Below are positions 1-8,231 of a stretch of 64,000 nucleotides of DNA, piece after piece (position 1 is the first letter of the stretch; each line of letters starts with the position of its first letter). This DNA is from Opitutaceae bacterium (GTDB taxonomy: Bacteria; Verrucomicrobiota; Verrucomicrobiia; Opitutales; Opitutaceae). The notes under the pieces were generated by a model. The model did not search any database, was not told where the DNA came from, and saw only the letters and a program-made list of their open reading frames with translations. The position numbers were made by a program, and so were the translations under genes. Location of the stretch: positions 124,001 through 188,000 of the forward strand of contig JANQSC010000054.1 in NCBI GenBank assembly GCA_028284235.1. The letters run 5' to 3'.

Positions 1-575
1 CGATCAGTCCGATGGGTACACCGATGGTTTGATGTAGCCGACGGCCGAAATGGTATCCGACGGCGGAGAATTCTCCTATGGACTCCGGATTGCATACCTC
101 CCATTTCCCATTGAATCGTTCTAGGGGTGTTTCGGACGCGTATCGGGGAACAGTTATATGTCGAATCATCGGATAGTGTGCCGAATTGGCTTCGAGATCA
201 GGGTCTCTCGAGTTCCTGATGTTCCACTCCATATTAGACTGTCCCGAGCAAAGCCATACCTCCCCGACGAGTACGTCTTTAATCTCAACGACTTGTTCAC
301 CTTCGATTCTTAACGTATAGGGACCACCGGTTGCGAGTGGTTCCAGGTATACCTCCCATCTCCCATCTGAAGCGACTACGATTGGCTTGCTCTGGTCGCC
401 GATGTGGAGAGTCGCTTTTTCAGCGGGCTCCCCCCAGCCCCAGACGCGATTCGATTGGTTTCGCTGCAAGACCATATGGTCTGAGAACAGCGGTGATAGT
501 GAAATGTCGGCATAGACAGTCTCTGAAGCCATGCACACTAGGACGACAAGTTGAGCAGATAGGAGAAACTTCATC
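1..575 (-). CDS. Sialate O-acetylesterase-like (SASA) esterase, 3' part cut by window edge
   Basis: Reading the minus strand from an ATG at 575 gives 191 codons open to the window edge. The protein starts with a signal peptide (MKFLLSAQLVVLVCMASETVYA), then SPLFSDHMVLQR and, near residue 110, VGEVWLCSGQSNMEW. These are the hallmark N-terminal segments of the sialate O-acetylesterase/DUF303 family, and the serine of GQSNM is the expected nucleophile. Full members are usually 450-650 residues, so well over half is missing. Known members remove acetyl groups from sialic acids or from plant and algal polysaccharides; the surrounding pectin-type genes make polysaccharide deacetylation the better guess. 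The protein is predicted to be exported. Confidence 0.88.
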
Positions 576-660
576 GATAGATGTTCTTTGAATGCCGTGC
601 CTGTTGCTCTCTTTAACTTAGTTAACGTGGTTAGATTGAGACCTGTGGAGCAATTGAAGG

Positions 661-1689
661 TTAAGTCATCTGGTCGAAACGCTTTAGATCGATGACTGAA
701 TCTAAGGGCTCTCCGGAAACGTATTTTTTGATGTTCTTTAGCGCGAAGTCACCACAACGCCATGCGGAGTCTCTGTGAGGTCCTGCGGCATGGGGAGATA
801 TGAAGACGTTTTCCAGGTCGCGGAGGGGAGATTCGGAGGACAGGGGCTCGGAATGGAATACGTCGAGGGCGAACTGAATCTGGCGTGATTTAGCTACGGC
901 GACTAGATCGTCTTCATTTACCAATGCCCCCCGTCCCAGGTTCACGAATACGCCCCCGTCCGGAATCAGATTGAGTAGATGACGGCCGATTATGCCCGAT
1001 GTTTTTACGGTCAACGCCTCTAGTTCGACAAGGACTTCGCTGTTCGCGAAGAGATCTTCGAGAGAGTTTGACTTTCGTACACCGAGTCTAGCGAAATCAG
1101 AATCGGGAATTGGTTCGGAATAGGCTGAAATCTCGGTATTGAATGACTTGAGCATTGGTACGAGCGCCTTCGCTACCGCGCCGAATCCGTGTATCCCGAC
1201 TTTTTTCCCAACGAGGGATTGATGATCTAGCTGATCGACGTCCCATGAGCGATTTTTGCTCATAAGAACGGTCACGGACTTGCTTCTTCGCAGCGCGGAC
1301 AAGGTCAGGTAGATTGCGGATTCGGCGACTACGTCGGAAATGGCGCTTCCCCAATTCGTGACCAGTCCGCCATTTTCGATAAAGTTCCGCGGCACGAATC
1401 TAGAGACTTCTCCAGTTATATTGCAGATGTATTTTACGCTGTTCGGATTGGCTGAAATCCACTCTTTTATGCAAATGGGAGTGTCCCAGCAGGTAACCAG
1501 GATTTCGGGCTTAGAGTCTTCAATCACCCTAAGAACTGAATCACCATCGGATTCGATTGCGGGAGTCAAAGGCGACAGTCCTGGGAATAGCAATCGGAGC
1601 TCATTTCGCGCGGTGTCATTGAAGAATAGCTCGAACCGGTCGGCTCCAGTGGCGAGAAAGCATGTTTTAGCTGCCTGTGTTTGAGTCAT
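661..1689 (-). CDS. D-isomer-specific 2-hydroxyacid dehydrogenase
   Basis: 342 residues. The Rossmann NAD-binding domain lies near residues 110-300: GKKVGIHGFGAVAKALV is the GxGxxG fingerprint, followed by PDGGVFVNLGRGALVNEDDL and ALDVFHSEPL, then SPHAAGPHRDS near the C-terminus. The family reduces 2-keto acids or oxidises 2-hydroxyacids using NAD(P). The catalytic His is present in the SPHAAG block, and the Glu of VLVELEAL precedes it in the order expected for the family. The substrate cannot be read; in this sugar locus a sugar-acid-derived keto acid is plausible. It lies downstream of the LacI gene on the same strand, separated by 236 bp, so it probably has its own promoter. Confidence 0.82.
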   Translation of the reverse strand: MTQTQAAKTCFLATGADRFELFFNDTARNELRLLFPGLSPLTPAIESDGDSVLRVIEDSKPEILVTCWDTPICIKEWISANPNSVKYICNITGEVSRFVPRNFIENGGLVTNWGSAISDVVAESAIYLTLSALRRSKSVTVLMSKNRSWDVDQLDHQSLVGKKVGIHGFGAVAKALVPMLKSFNTEISAYSEPIPDSDFARLGVRKSNSLEDLFANSEVLVELEALTVKTSGIIGRHLLNLIPDGGVFVNLGRGALVNEDDLVAVAKSRQIQFALDVFHSEPLSSESPLRDLENVFISPHAAGPHRDSAWRCGDFALKNIKKYVSGEPLDSVIDLKRFDQMT

Positions 1690-1925
1690 TAATATTGTTT
1701 TTTCTACAATGCCAAACCTATGCGGGAGTAGTGAAAACGCGTGGTCCTTTCGAAGGATATGAGGGTATACCGATTGCAGGCTCCCGTCCTCAATCGAAGT
1801 TTCGCTTACCGTGGTAGATTCCGTGAAATCCTAGTTGCGATCGATGTATTGAAAAAGCGGATCAATGATCTCGCGGACAAGTAGCGATTCGGTTGTAGGC
1901 CTGCTTGTGAGCAGGAGGTTTGCCG

Positions 1926-3047
1926 CTACGCTCTCGTTGCTCTTCTTCGAGATGCTGATTTGCTCGATCGAGTTTTGGCGGGAGTTTTCCTCGTCCGAAT
2001 GGTCTTCCCTTCGCGCCAGACGCTTTTAATGAGAATCGTTTGTGGTTGGCTGGGAAGACCTTTTTCAAATTGGTGCAGCATGCGAATAAGTGTGCTTGCT
2101 GCGGTTGCTCCTATTCCTCGAACGTCTTCTTCGGTGTGCGAAACGGAATCGAAATCAAAGGAAGTGGGCACAGGGTTTTTACCGCTGAAACCAATGTCGT
2201 AAGGAGCGACGACGCTCAAGTCCTTGGGTATGTTCACACCGTGGTCTAGTAGGGCTTGAATGTACACGCGCCCACCTGAGATTAGTCCGTCGAACTGGTT
2301 TTTCTCGTACCATTCGATCATCTTGGGGATCTCTTTAGTCGGATGGCTGCGGACAAGAAAAACTGGGGAGGAACTTGTATTGCAATGGCGTGTTTTCGTC
2401 AAAAATGCGCCCAGGTATGCGTTGCTAGTACGGTTGTCTTGTTCCTCTTCGATCACGATACCTATTCGTTTGTGCCCCGTTTCTAGCAACTTGTCTACGC
2501 ATTGCCCCATAGCGTGGAAATGGTGGTTCGCCACTCTGTGAATTGCGGGCTCCTTCATTGTGAGACCAAGCGCGACACACGAGAATTTGGACCAGTCCCA
2601 GTCGATCGTGTCACCCGGGTGGCGCATTGGCGGAATTAGTACGCCTTGAATACCTCGATTCACGAGGATGCTTTGTATGCGTTTCGTCGTAGAGCCCTTT
2701 TTAGCGAGAGAAAACTCCTCGAGTTTGTATCCAAGAGATTCGGAAAGCTCTTTGGCTCCGAGGTAGAATTCGTAGTACAATGGATTGTTGTCTCCAAAAT
2801 GGTCGATCGGCCAATTGTGAGTGAACGCAAGGGTCCCAATGTCAGACTGCCGCACCTGTCTGTTGCGATAATAGTTCAGCGCATTGAGCGCAGGATCAGG
2901 ACGATAGCCCAACTGGTCCGCAAGAGCTCGTATCTCTTGACGTCTTTTTTTGGATACCTGAGGGGAGCCACGCAAGGCGAGCGAAACAGTCGCATGGCTT
3001 ACACCTGCTTGTTGGGCGATGTATCGAATTGTAACTGGCTTTTTCAA
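1926..3047 (-). CDS. LacI-family transcriptional regulator with unusual basic C-terminal tail
   Basis: 373 residues. The N-terminus carries the LacI helix-turn-helix and hinge: TIRYIAQQAGVSHATVSLAL followed by RGSPQVSKKRRQEI. A periplasmic-binding-protein-like effector domain fills the rest (for example GHKRIGIVIEEEQDN and DLSVVAPYDI). Such proteins repress neighbouring sugar genes until a sugar or derivative binds. The start is a TTG; no earlier in-frame start exists and the HTH begins at residue 6, so it is probably right. The gene is divergent from the TonB-dependent receptor at 3363, and two palindromes lie between them. The last about 30 residues are rich in Lys, Arg, Ser and Ala (KTPAKTRSSKSASRRRATRA), which is not typical of LacI proteins. 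A small hairpin (1900-1915) follows the stop but has no T-run. Confidence 0.9.
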   Translation of the reverse strand: MKKPVTIRYIAQQAGVSHATVSLALRGSPQVSKKRRQEIRALADQLGYRPDPALNALNYYRNRQVRQSDIGTLAFTHNWPIDHFGDNNPLYYEFYLGAKELSESLGYKLEEFSLAKKGSTTKRIQSILVNRGIQGVLIPPMRHPGDTIDWDWSKFSCVALGLTMKEPAIHRVANHHFHAMGQCVDKLLETGHKRIGIVIEEEQDNRTSNAYLGAFLTKTRHCNTSSSPVFLVRSHPTKEIPKMIEWYEKNQFDGLISGGRVYIQALLDHGVNIPKDLSVVAPYDIGFSGKNPVPTSFDFDSVSHTEEDVRGIGATAASTLIRMLHQFEKGLPSQPQTILIKSVWREGKTIRTRKTPAKTRSSKSASRRRATRA

Positions 3048-3074
3048 AGGGGAAACGAGCGAGGTTCAGGAACT

Positions 3075-3092
3075 TACTTACCAGCGTAAGTA
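3075..3092. promoter_or_regulatory. 18-bp palindrome upstream of the LacI gene (candidate operator)
   Basis: Seven-base arms TACTTAC and GTAAGTA flank a 4-base centre (CAGC), 28 bp upstream of the LacI start. The position suits autoregulation. A hairpin in the LacI leader is an alternative reading. It does not share sequence with the second palindrome at 3205-3222. Confidence 0.4.
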
Positions 3093-3204
3093 GTGGGGCG
3101 CTTGATGGCTGTATGTCAAATTGTTTCATCTATTGGAAAACAAAAATTAGTCCCACACCTGCTCCGCTACTCGTATCCCCGCAACGCTTGATTCGGTCGT
3201 TTAA

Positions 3205-3222
3205 TGCGATTCGCGAATCGCA
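3205..3222. promoter_or_regulatory. Perfect 18-bp palindrome with central CG, candidate LacI operator
   Basis: TGCGATTCGCGAATCGCA is identical to its reverse complement. An overlapping 10-bp palindrome (CGCAATTGCG, 3219-3228) continues it. LacI-family operators are typically even-length palindromes with a central CpG, as here. It sits in the 315-bp LacI/receptor intergenic region, 141 bp upstream of the receptor start and 158 bp upstream of the LacI start, so one site could serve both divergent promoters. Apart from the two palindromes I see no other clear element in this intergenic stretch. Confidence 0.5.
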
Positions 3223-3362
3223 ATTGCGAAAACAGAACGGGCGCTGGTCGATCAAGAAATCGCCGACGCCACCTCGCGATGCAGGGAAGGGGAAAACAAG
3301 TTGGCAGCGCATCTGTCGACTCAATGAAAACCGACCCACAACTAGCAAACTAGATCAAAGAA

Positions 3363-6300
3363 ATGAACTCGATGAAAAAACTGTATAGCGAAGTGTTGCG
3401 AGCAATGCTTCTTGCCTCATTTTTGGGGTGCGCATCCGTCGCTCTAGCGCAAGATAGTGATACCGAAGACGATGTATTCACTTTGAGCCCCTTTGTTGTC
3501 GACGCTTCCGGTGACACGGGCTATCGCGCAACGTCGACATGGGCGGGAACCCGCATACGAACGGACCTAAAGGACTTGGGCTCTGCGATATCGGTATACA
3601 CATCGGAATTCATGGAGGACTTGGATTCGACTGATTCTGAAACGCTTCTGTCGTTCACGACCAATACGGAAGTGGGGGGCGAGCAGGGGAACTTTTCCGG
3701 TATTGACGGTGAAGGCGACGGACAAGATTCGCGAATCTTCAGTAACGAAGCGAGGACGGATCCCCAGAGCGCGACCCGTATCCGAGGTTTGGGCAAAGCA
3801 GCTCTGACTCGCGACTACTTTTTGCGAGATTTCGCGTATGATGCTTACAATACAGAACGTATCACGATCTCACGCGGGGCGAACTCGCTTTTGTTCGGTA
3901 TCGGTTCGCCTGGCGGGGTCATAAACAACGCCACCAAACGCGCAATCATCGGTGGAGATCTTAATACGGTTTCGGTACGCATTGACGACTTTGGAGGCTT
4001 CCGGACATCGGCCGACTTCAATCGAACGTTGGTAGAGGATCGCCTGGCGATACGTGTGAATGCGCTGTATGACGACAAAGAGTACAATCAGGAGCAGGCA
4101 TTTCGCGAGGATCGACGTATCCATTTTGCGTTAGATGGTCTCGTCTTCAAGAATGAGAATAGCCAGTTCTTGGGAGAGACTAGAATTAGCGTCAATGCGG
4201 AGTTTGGAAGCCAGGATGGATCTCCTCCGCAGACGACACCTCCTTCGGTTGCCTATCACAATTGGTTTGCTCCGATAAACTCGAACATAACGGATTTCAC
4301 TGGCGAAACACCTGAATCACGTGTCATTGATCCTTCTCAAGGTGGAAGCTGGGAATTCAAGGCGACGTATAACCCGTTTGAAACGGGGGCCAATGAGAAC
4401 TCGATCCCCACGAGCACCCGCTCCGCCATCTTTCGCCATCTCGGCGCTGTCTACAACGGTGGGACGCTCGTGAATCAAGCGGGCACGGGATTCGATGGTG
4501 TCGAAGGCTACTTGGGCCTTGTAATCTGGAACGGCAGTGATACGCCGACAAGCGCAGGACTTCTCGATTCAAGTGGGAATGTACTACCTGGTCCAGCAGC
4601 GGCGGGACTAGGACCGGATGATGGCCTAACGCAGTTTCGCCTATTCCACTCAAATAGTCCTTACGGAGCTCCCTATGCAGTCGGTTTTACCGTACCAACT
4701 CTTCAAAATCGAGAGGTATTCGACTACCGTAACAATGTTTACTCCGGGGATATTGACATGGCGACGCGTGACTTTTACGCGAAGAATGTGACTCTCTCGC
4801 AAGGTCTCTTTGACGACAAGGTCAATGTCAACTTAGCATTTGATCGCCAGCAGTATCGAACATTTCAAGACTACCTTTTCACCGGAGGAAATGGCACGAG
4901 CCAAACTGGGCCTTATGATATCTATATCGATATCGCAGAGTATTCGCTGAACGGACTCCCGAATCCGAATCTAGGTCGCCCCTACACTCGGGTCGCCCGT
5001 CCGGAAACGATATCCCGGACAATCGATCGCGAGACGATTCGATTGCAGGCGTCTAGCCAGCTAAACTTTGCGGAGAAAGACGGCTGGTTACGCAATTTCG
5101 GGAATCATACCTTCACCGGATTGTGGAATACTCACAAGCGGGACAATTTCTCCATAAACACATTCGACGCATGGGGATCTGCTGACCCCGCGAATCATCC
5201 GGTCGATCAAATTGTCAACGGAGCCTTGCTCAGCCACTTCCGCCGACCCGTCAACGTTCTCGTTTACAGTGGCCCTTCAGCGCTCAATGCAAATTCTGCT
5301 GACGATGTGCGAATCAACCCGATTAATATCGCGCGTCCCCAACCTGGGGATACATTCGACATTCTATATGCTAATTTTGGGGCATTCGGAATCCCGGGTG
5401 ATCGCCAACTTGATGTAGGGCCTGCCGAAGTAGTCCGCTACGAGCGGACAGGTGGGATCTCTCGTCGGGAGATCGATTCTTGGGCGGCAAGCTGGCAGGG
5501 CAGCTTTTTCGACGACAATCTAATCGCTCTCTATGGAATCCGGAACGACCATTTGAACGCGTATGGTAGAGACGGTTCGCTCCCCATTACCACTGGTGGT
5601 ATACTGAACCGCGATTCACTCGTCCTATCGGACGACCCGAATCTCAGCCAGGCGGGCGACACCGAAACCTTCAGCGCAGTGTTGCGGTATCCAGAAAACT
5701 GGCTCGGAGAGTTGCCTGGAGGGATGGACTTCCAGCTGCACTATTCGGAATCCGAGAATTTCGATCCAGTAGGCGCTCGCCGAGACGCGTTCGGCCAGTT
5801 TCTCCCGCAGCCGCAAGGGAACACGAAGGAGTATGGGTTCCTCTGGAGCTTCAACGAGGGACGCTATACGGTGAAGGCCAATTGGTTCGAGTCCACGGTG
5901 AGAGACGTGAGCATTACGACCCCCTTCGACATCCCGCGTTTTATTGTGCAACGCATTAACAACTATCGCGGCACCGAGGAGGACGAAGTCGACTTTAACG
6001 AGTTGCTAGAATGGGATGGGGTGGATCGAAGCAATCACCCGGTTCAATCGTATCAAGATTTCTATGCCGCGATGGAAGCGACGATCCCTCAAGAGATTAA
6101 GGATCTGGGAGATTTTCGCCTAGAGACGGATATCGCGGGCTCGACGCGCGCCGTGATTGATCGCATACCCGATTTAGCGGCGACTCAAGATCGCGACGCG
6201 GAAGGATTCGAAATCGAATTGACGGCGGATCTCACCAGCAACTGGCGCACTCAGGTGAACATAAGCCAGCAGGAGACAGTCAACTCGAACTCCGCGGGCG

Positions 6301-6857
6301 CGAATGGTCGTCTGTTGAGAGAAGTGCGCGCCGCTCTGGACGACAGTCGTTTGCTTGAGCTTGTATTCGACTACAACAATGGGGGCGCTCAAAACAGCTT
6401 GCTGTCGCGCTGGATTGCAGACGGAGCGGCGCGTATCGCTTCCGTAGCCGCTCGTGACGGTACAGTGGCGCAAGAGCAGCGCGAGTGGCGGATCGCGGGA
6501 CTTACTCGCTATCTAATAAATGAGGGTCGATTCAATGGTGTGTCGATTGGCGGGTCATTCGCCTGGCAGGACGAAGCGGCCACGGGATATGTATTCCGCT
6601 ACAATCCGGATCTCGGGGTCGCTGAACCAGATGTATCCCGCCCATTCCTCGACGACGGTATTCTCTCGGCGAGCTTGTTCCTGGGGTACGAGCGGACCAT
6701 CGGCAACGATGTCGATTGGAGCATTCGGTTGAACTTCCGGAATCTGATTGGGAACAGCGACGACGTAGTGACTCGCACCAATCCGGATGGCTTGATCGCT
6801 GCAATCCGCAATCCCAACCCAAGCGGAATTTCTCTTACAAATACGTTTAGATTCTAG
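3363..6857 (+). CDS. TonB-dependent outer-membrane receptor (SusC-like type of Opitutia)
   Basis: 1164 residues. A signal peptide ends near residue 29 (ASVALAQ). It is followed by DVFTLSPFVVDASGDTGYR, the TonB-box/plug entry sequence typical of Verrucomicrobiota receptors, and a plug domain with IRGLGKAALTRDYFLRDF and ITISRGANSLLFGIGSPGG (residues about 145-195). The rest is a long beta-barrel ending in the aromatic TNTFRF, as expected for an outer-membrane barrel. There is no STN domain, so it should transport without signalling to a sigma factor. The in-frame ATG at 3372 is an alternative start. The next genes encode carbohydrate-binding, GH28-like and deacetylase-like proteins, so an oligosaccharide substrate is likely. 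Divergence from a LacI gene suggests substrate induction. A terminator follows at 7050-7088. Confidence 0.93.
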   Translation: MNSMKKLYSEVLRAMLLASFLGCASVALAQDSDTEDDVFTLSPFVVDASGDTGYRATSTWAGTRIRTDLKDLGSAISVYTSEFMEDLDSTDSETLLSFTTNTEVGGEQGNFSGIDGEGDGQDSRIFSNEARTDPQSATRIRGLGKAALTRDYFLRDFAYDAYNTERITISRGANSLLFGIGSPGGVINNATKRAIIGGDLNTVSVRIDDFGGFRTSADFNRTLVEDRLAIRVNALYDDKEYNQEQAFREDRRIHFALDGLVFKNENSQFLGETRISVNAEFGSQDGSPPQTTPPSVAYHNWFAPINSNITDFTGETPESRVIDPSQGGSWEFKATYNPFETGANENSIPTSTRSAIFRHLGAVYNGGTLVNQAGTGFDGVEGYLGLVIWNGSDTPTSAGLLDSSGNVLPGPAAAGLGPDDGLTQFRLFHSNSPYGAPYAVGFTVPTLQNREVFDYRNNVYSGDIDMATRDFYAKNVTLSQGLFDDKVNVNLAFDRQQYRTFQDYLFTGGNGTSQTGPYDIYIDIAEYSLNGLPNPNLGRPYTRVARPETISRTIDRETIRLQASSQLNFAEKDGWLRNFGNHTFTGLWNTHKRDNFSINTFDAWGSADPANHPVDQIVNGALLSHFRRPVNVLVYSGPSALNANSADDVRINPINIARPQPGDTFDILYANFGAFGIPGDRQLDVGPAEVVRYERTGGISRREIDSWAASWQGSFFDDNLIALYGIRNDHLNAYGRDGSLPITTGGILNRDSLVLSDDPNLSQAGDTETFSAVLRYPENWLGELPGGMDFQLHYSESENFDPVGARRDAFGQFLPQPQGNTKEYGFLWSFNEGRYTVKANWFESTVRDVSITTPFDIPRFIVQRINNYRGTEEDEVDFNELLEWDGVDRSNHPVQSYQDFYAAMEATIPQEIKDLGDFRLETDIAGSTRAVIDRIPDLAATQDRDAEGFEIELTADLTSNWRTQVNISQQETVNSNSAGANGRLLREVRAALDDSRLLELVFDYNNGGAQNSLLSRWIADGAARIASVAARDGTVAQEQREWRIAGLTRYLINEGRFNGVSIGGSFAWQDEAATGYVFRYNPDLGVAEPDVSRPFLDDGILSASLFLGYERTIGNDVDWSIRLNFRNLIGNSDDVVTRTNPDGLIAAIRNPNPSGISLTNTFRF

Positions 6858-7049
6858 GCCACGTGGAAAATTCACTCATGTCGTCGAGATCGGTTCATTT
6901 TGGCCGAAATCGTGTTACCTCCCTTCGCAATATTTCAATATTACTCAGGTCGGAGCCCGCAATTTCGTCTCAAAACGCCCTCGATTCGACTCGTTCCGGA
7001 ATTTGTCCACGCAGCCTAGTCGTTTACTGGTAACATAAAGTCGTTAACG

Positions 7050-7088
7050 GAGCCGCCTCCCTTAGTTATTGGGTTGGCGGTTCTTTTT
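7050..7088 (+). terminator. Rho-independent terminator after the TonB-dependent receptor
   Basis: GAGCCGCC (7050-7057) pairs with GGCGGTTC (7076-7083), 8 bp with one G-T wobble, and five T follow. It lies 18 bp before the start of the next gene, so that gene probably depends on readthrough or on a promoter within or just before the hairpin. Confidence 0.7.
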
Positions 7089-7105
7089 ACCGAATTCTAA
7101 ATAAA

Positions 7106-8128
7106 ATGAATACAGAAATTACTCGATCGATGAGACGCCTTCTTGTTTTTACTTACGGGCTGTTTCTTCAAGTTTCGCTTGCGGAAACGCATTCGGATCA
7201 AGGGGGTATCGTTGAGACTCTCGGTGAAGTGAAGGAGGGCAAGGCTTACTTTTGGCGCGAAGCCGAGGCGGGTGTCCGCCCTGAAAATGTCGCGTTGAAG
7301 ATTGCTCAAGACGGAGCCGCGTTTGGGGATCAGTATATATTTGAACCCGATGGTTCGGCGAGCTGGCGTTTCGAGATTCCCAAAACGAGTGTGTACCGGC
7401 TTTATGGTAGGTTTCTGGCCCAGGGCTACAATGACGACGCGTTCTTTATCCGAATTTCCGATTCGTCCGGAAAGGAACTTCTCAGGGAAACCTGGAACAA
7501 TATCAACGCTCAGTCTCAAAACGAGTGGGAGTGGGATATCCTAAAGGTAGGGATCGAGTCGACCGACGAAGTGTTTGAAATCGAGCTGAGCGCCGGCGAG
7601 TACGTTTTTGAGATTCTGCCTAGAGATGCGGACCGCATCAAGATCGACAGATTCATTTGGTTCGACGACCCGGACTTTTCGCCAGGAAACGCAAAAAATC
7701 GAAAGCGCAATTATGTCGAGTTCGAAGCCGAGAGCGGCGAGATCCGATCTCCGTATTCAGTTTCCAATGGCGAAAATGCATCTGGTGGAAAGTATGTTTC
7801 CATGATTCCGGCGGATGCAACCTACACGTTCCAGGTGGACCAACCGGGACAATACCGAATTTGGGGCTACCTGTATGGAGAAGATCACCACAGCGATTCG
7901 ATGTTTGTGATGCTCAACGACATTCCAATAAACTCCTGGTCATTCGCGTTGGACAAACGTTGGGGTGAATGGAAGTGGACGCCGTATTCTCGTGAGGGAT
8001 CCGATACGTTCTTTTTCGAAAAAGGCCCACAAGTATTGAGGCTGGCGCAGCGCGAAACGGGTTCGCGTCTGGATGCGATCTTAATCACCGACGACTTGGA
8101 GTTTACTCCACGAGATTCTCGCGAGTGA
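7106..8128 (+). CDS. Secreted protein with two carbohydrate-binding-module-like domains
   Basis: 340 residues with an N-terminal signal peptide (RRLLVFTYGLFLQVSLA). Two similar beta-sandwich-like halves are visible. The first is about residues 48-190 (AYFWREAEAG ... SASWRFEIPKTSVYRLYGRF ... RIKIDRFIWFDD). The second is about residues 205-335 (NYVEFEAESGEI ... ATYTFQVDQPGQYRIWGYL ... SRLDAILITDD). The 'EAE' entry strand, 'YR(L/I)(Y/W)GR' and the closing 'D(R/A)I..D' pattern resemble CBM6/CBM35-type sugar-binding modules. No catalytic domain is present. It probably binds a polysaccharide at the cell surface or in the periplasm next to the receptor encoded upstream. The family assignment rests on fold-like pattern only. 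Confidence 0.65.
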   Translation: MNTEITRSMRRLLVFTYGLFLQVSLAETHSDQGGIVETLGEVKEGKAYFWREAEAGVRPENVALKIAQDGAAFGDQYIFEPDGSASWRFEIPKTSVYRLYGRFLAQGYNDDAFFIRISDSSGKELLRETWNNINAQSQNEWEWDILKVGIESTDEVFEIELSAGEYVFEILPRDADRIKIDRFIWFDDPDFSPGNAKNRKRNYVEFEAESGEIRSPYSVSNGENASGGKYVSMIPADATYTFQVDQPGQYRIWGYLYGEDHHSDSMFVMLNDIPINSWSFALDKRWGEWKWTPYSREGSDTFFFEKGPQVLRLAQRETGSRLDAILITDDLEFTPRDSRE

Positions 8129-8231
8129 ACACGCTACGCTTTTTGACGAGTATTCCCTGTTGGATATGGGTCGAATGAAAAATTGAAAAGCCCATCGAGA
8201 CTCGAAAAAGTGTAGCCGCTAGATAAGAGAT

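Noticed and set aside
1881..1929. Nested hairpin at the end of the LacI gene considered as terminator
   Set aside because: The stem CCTGCT/AGCAGG is good but no T-run follows on the minus strand, so intrinsic termination is not supported.
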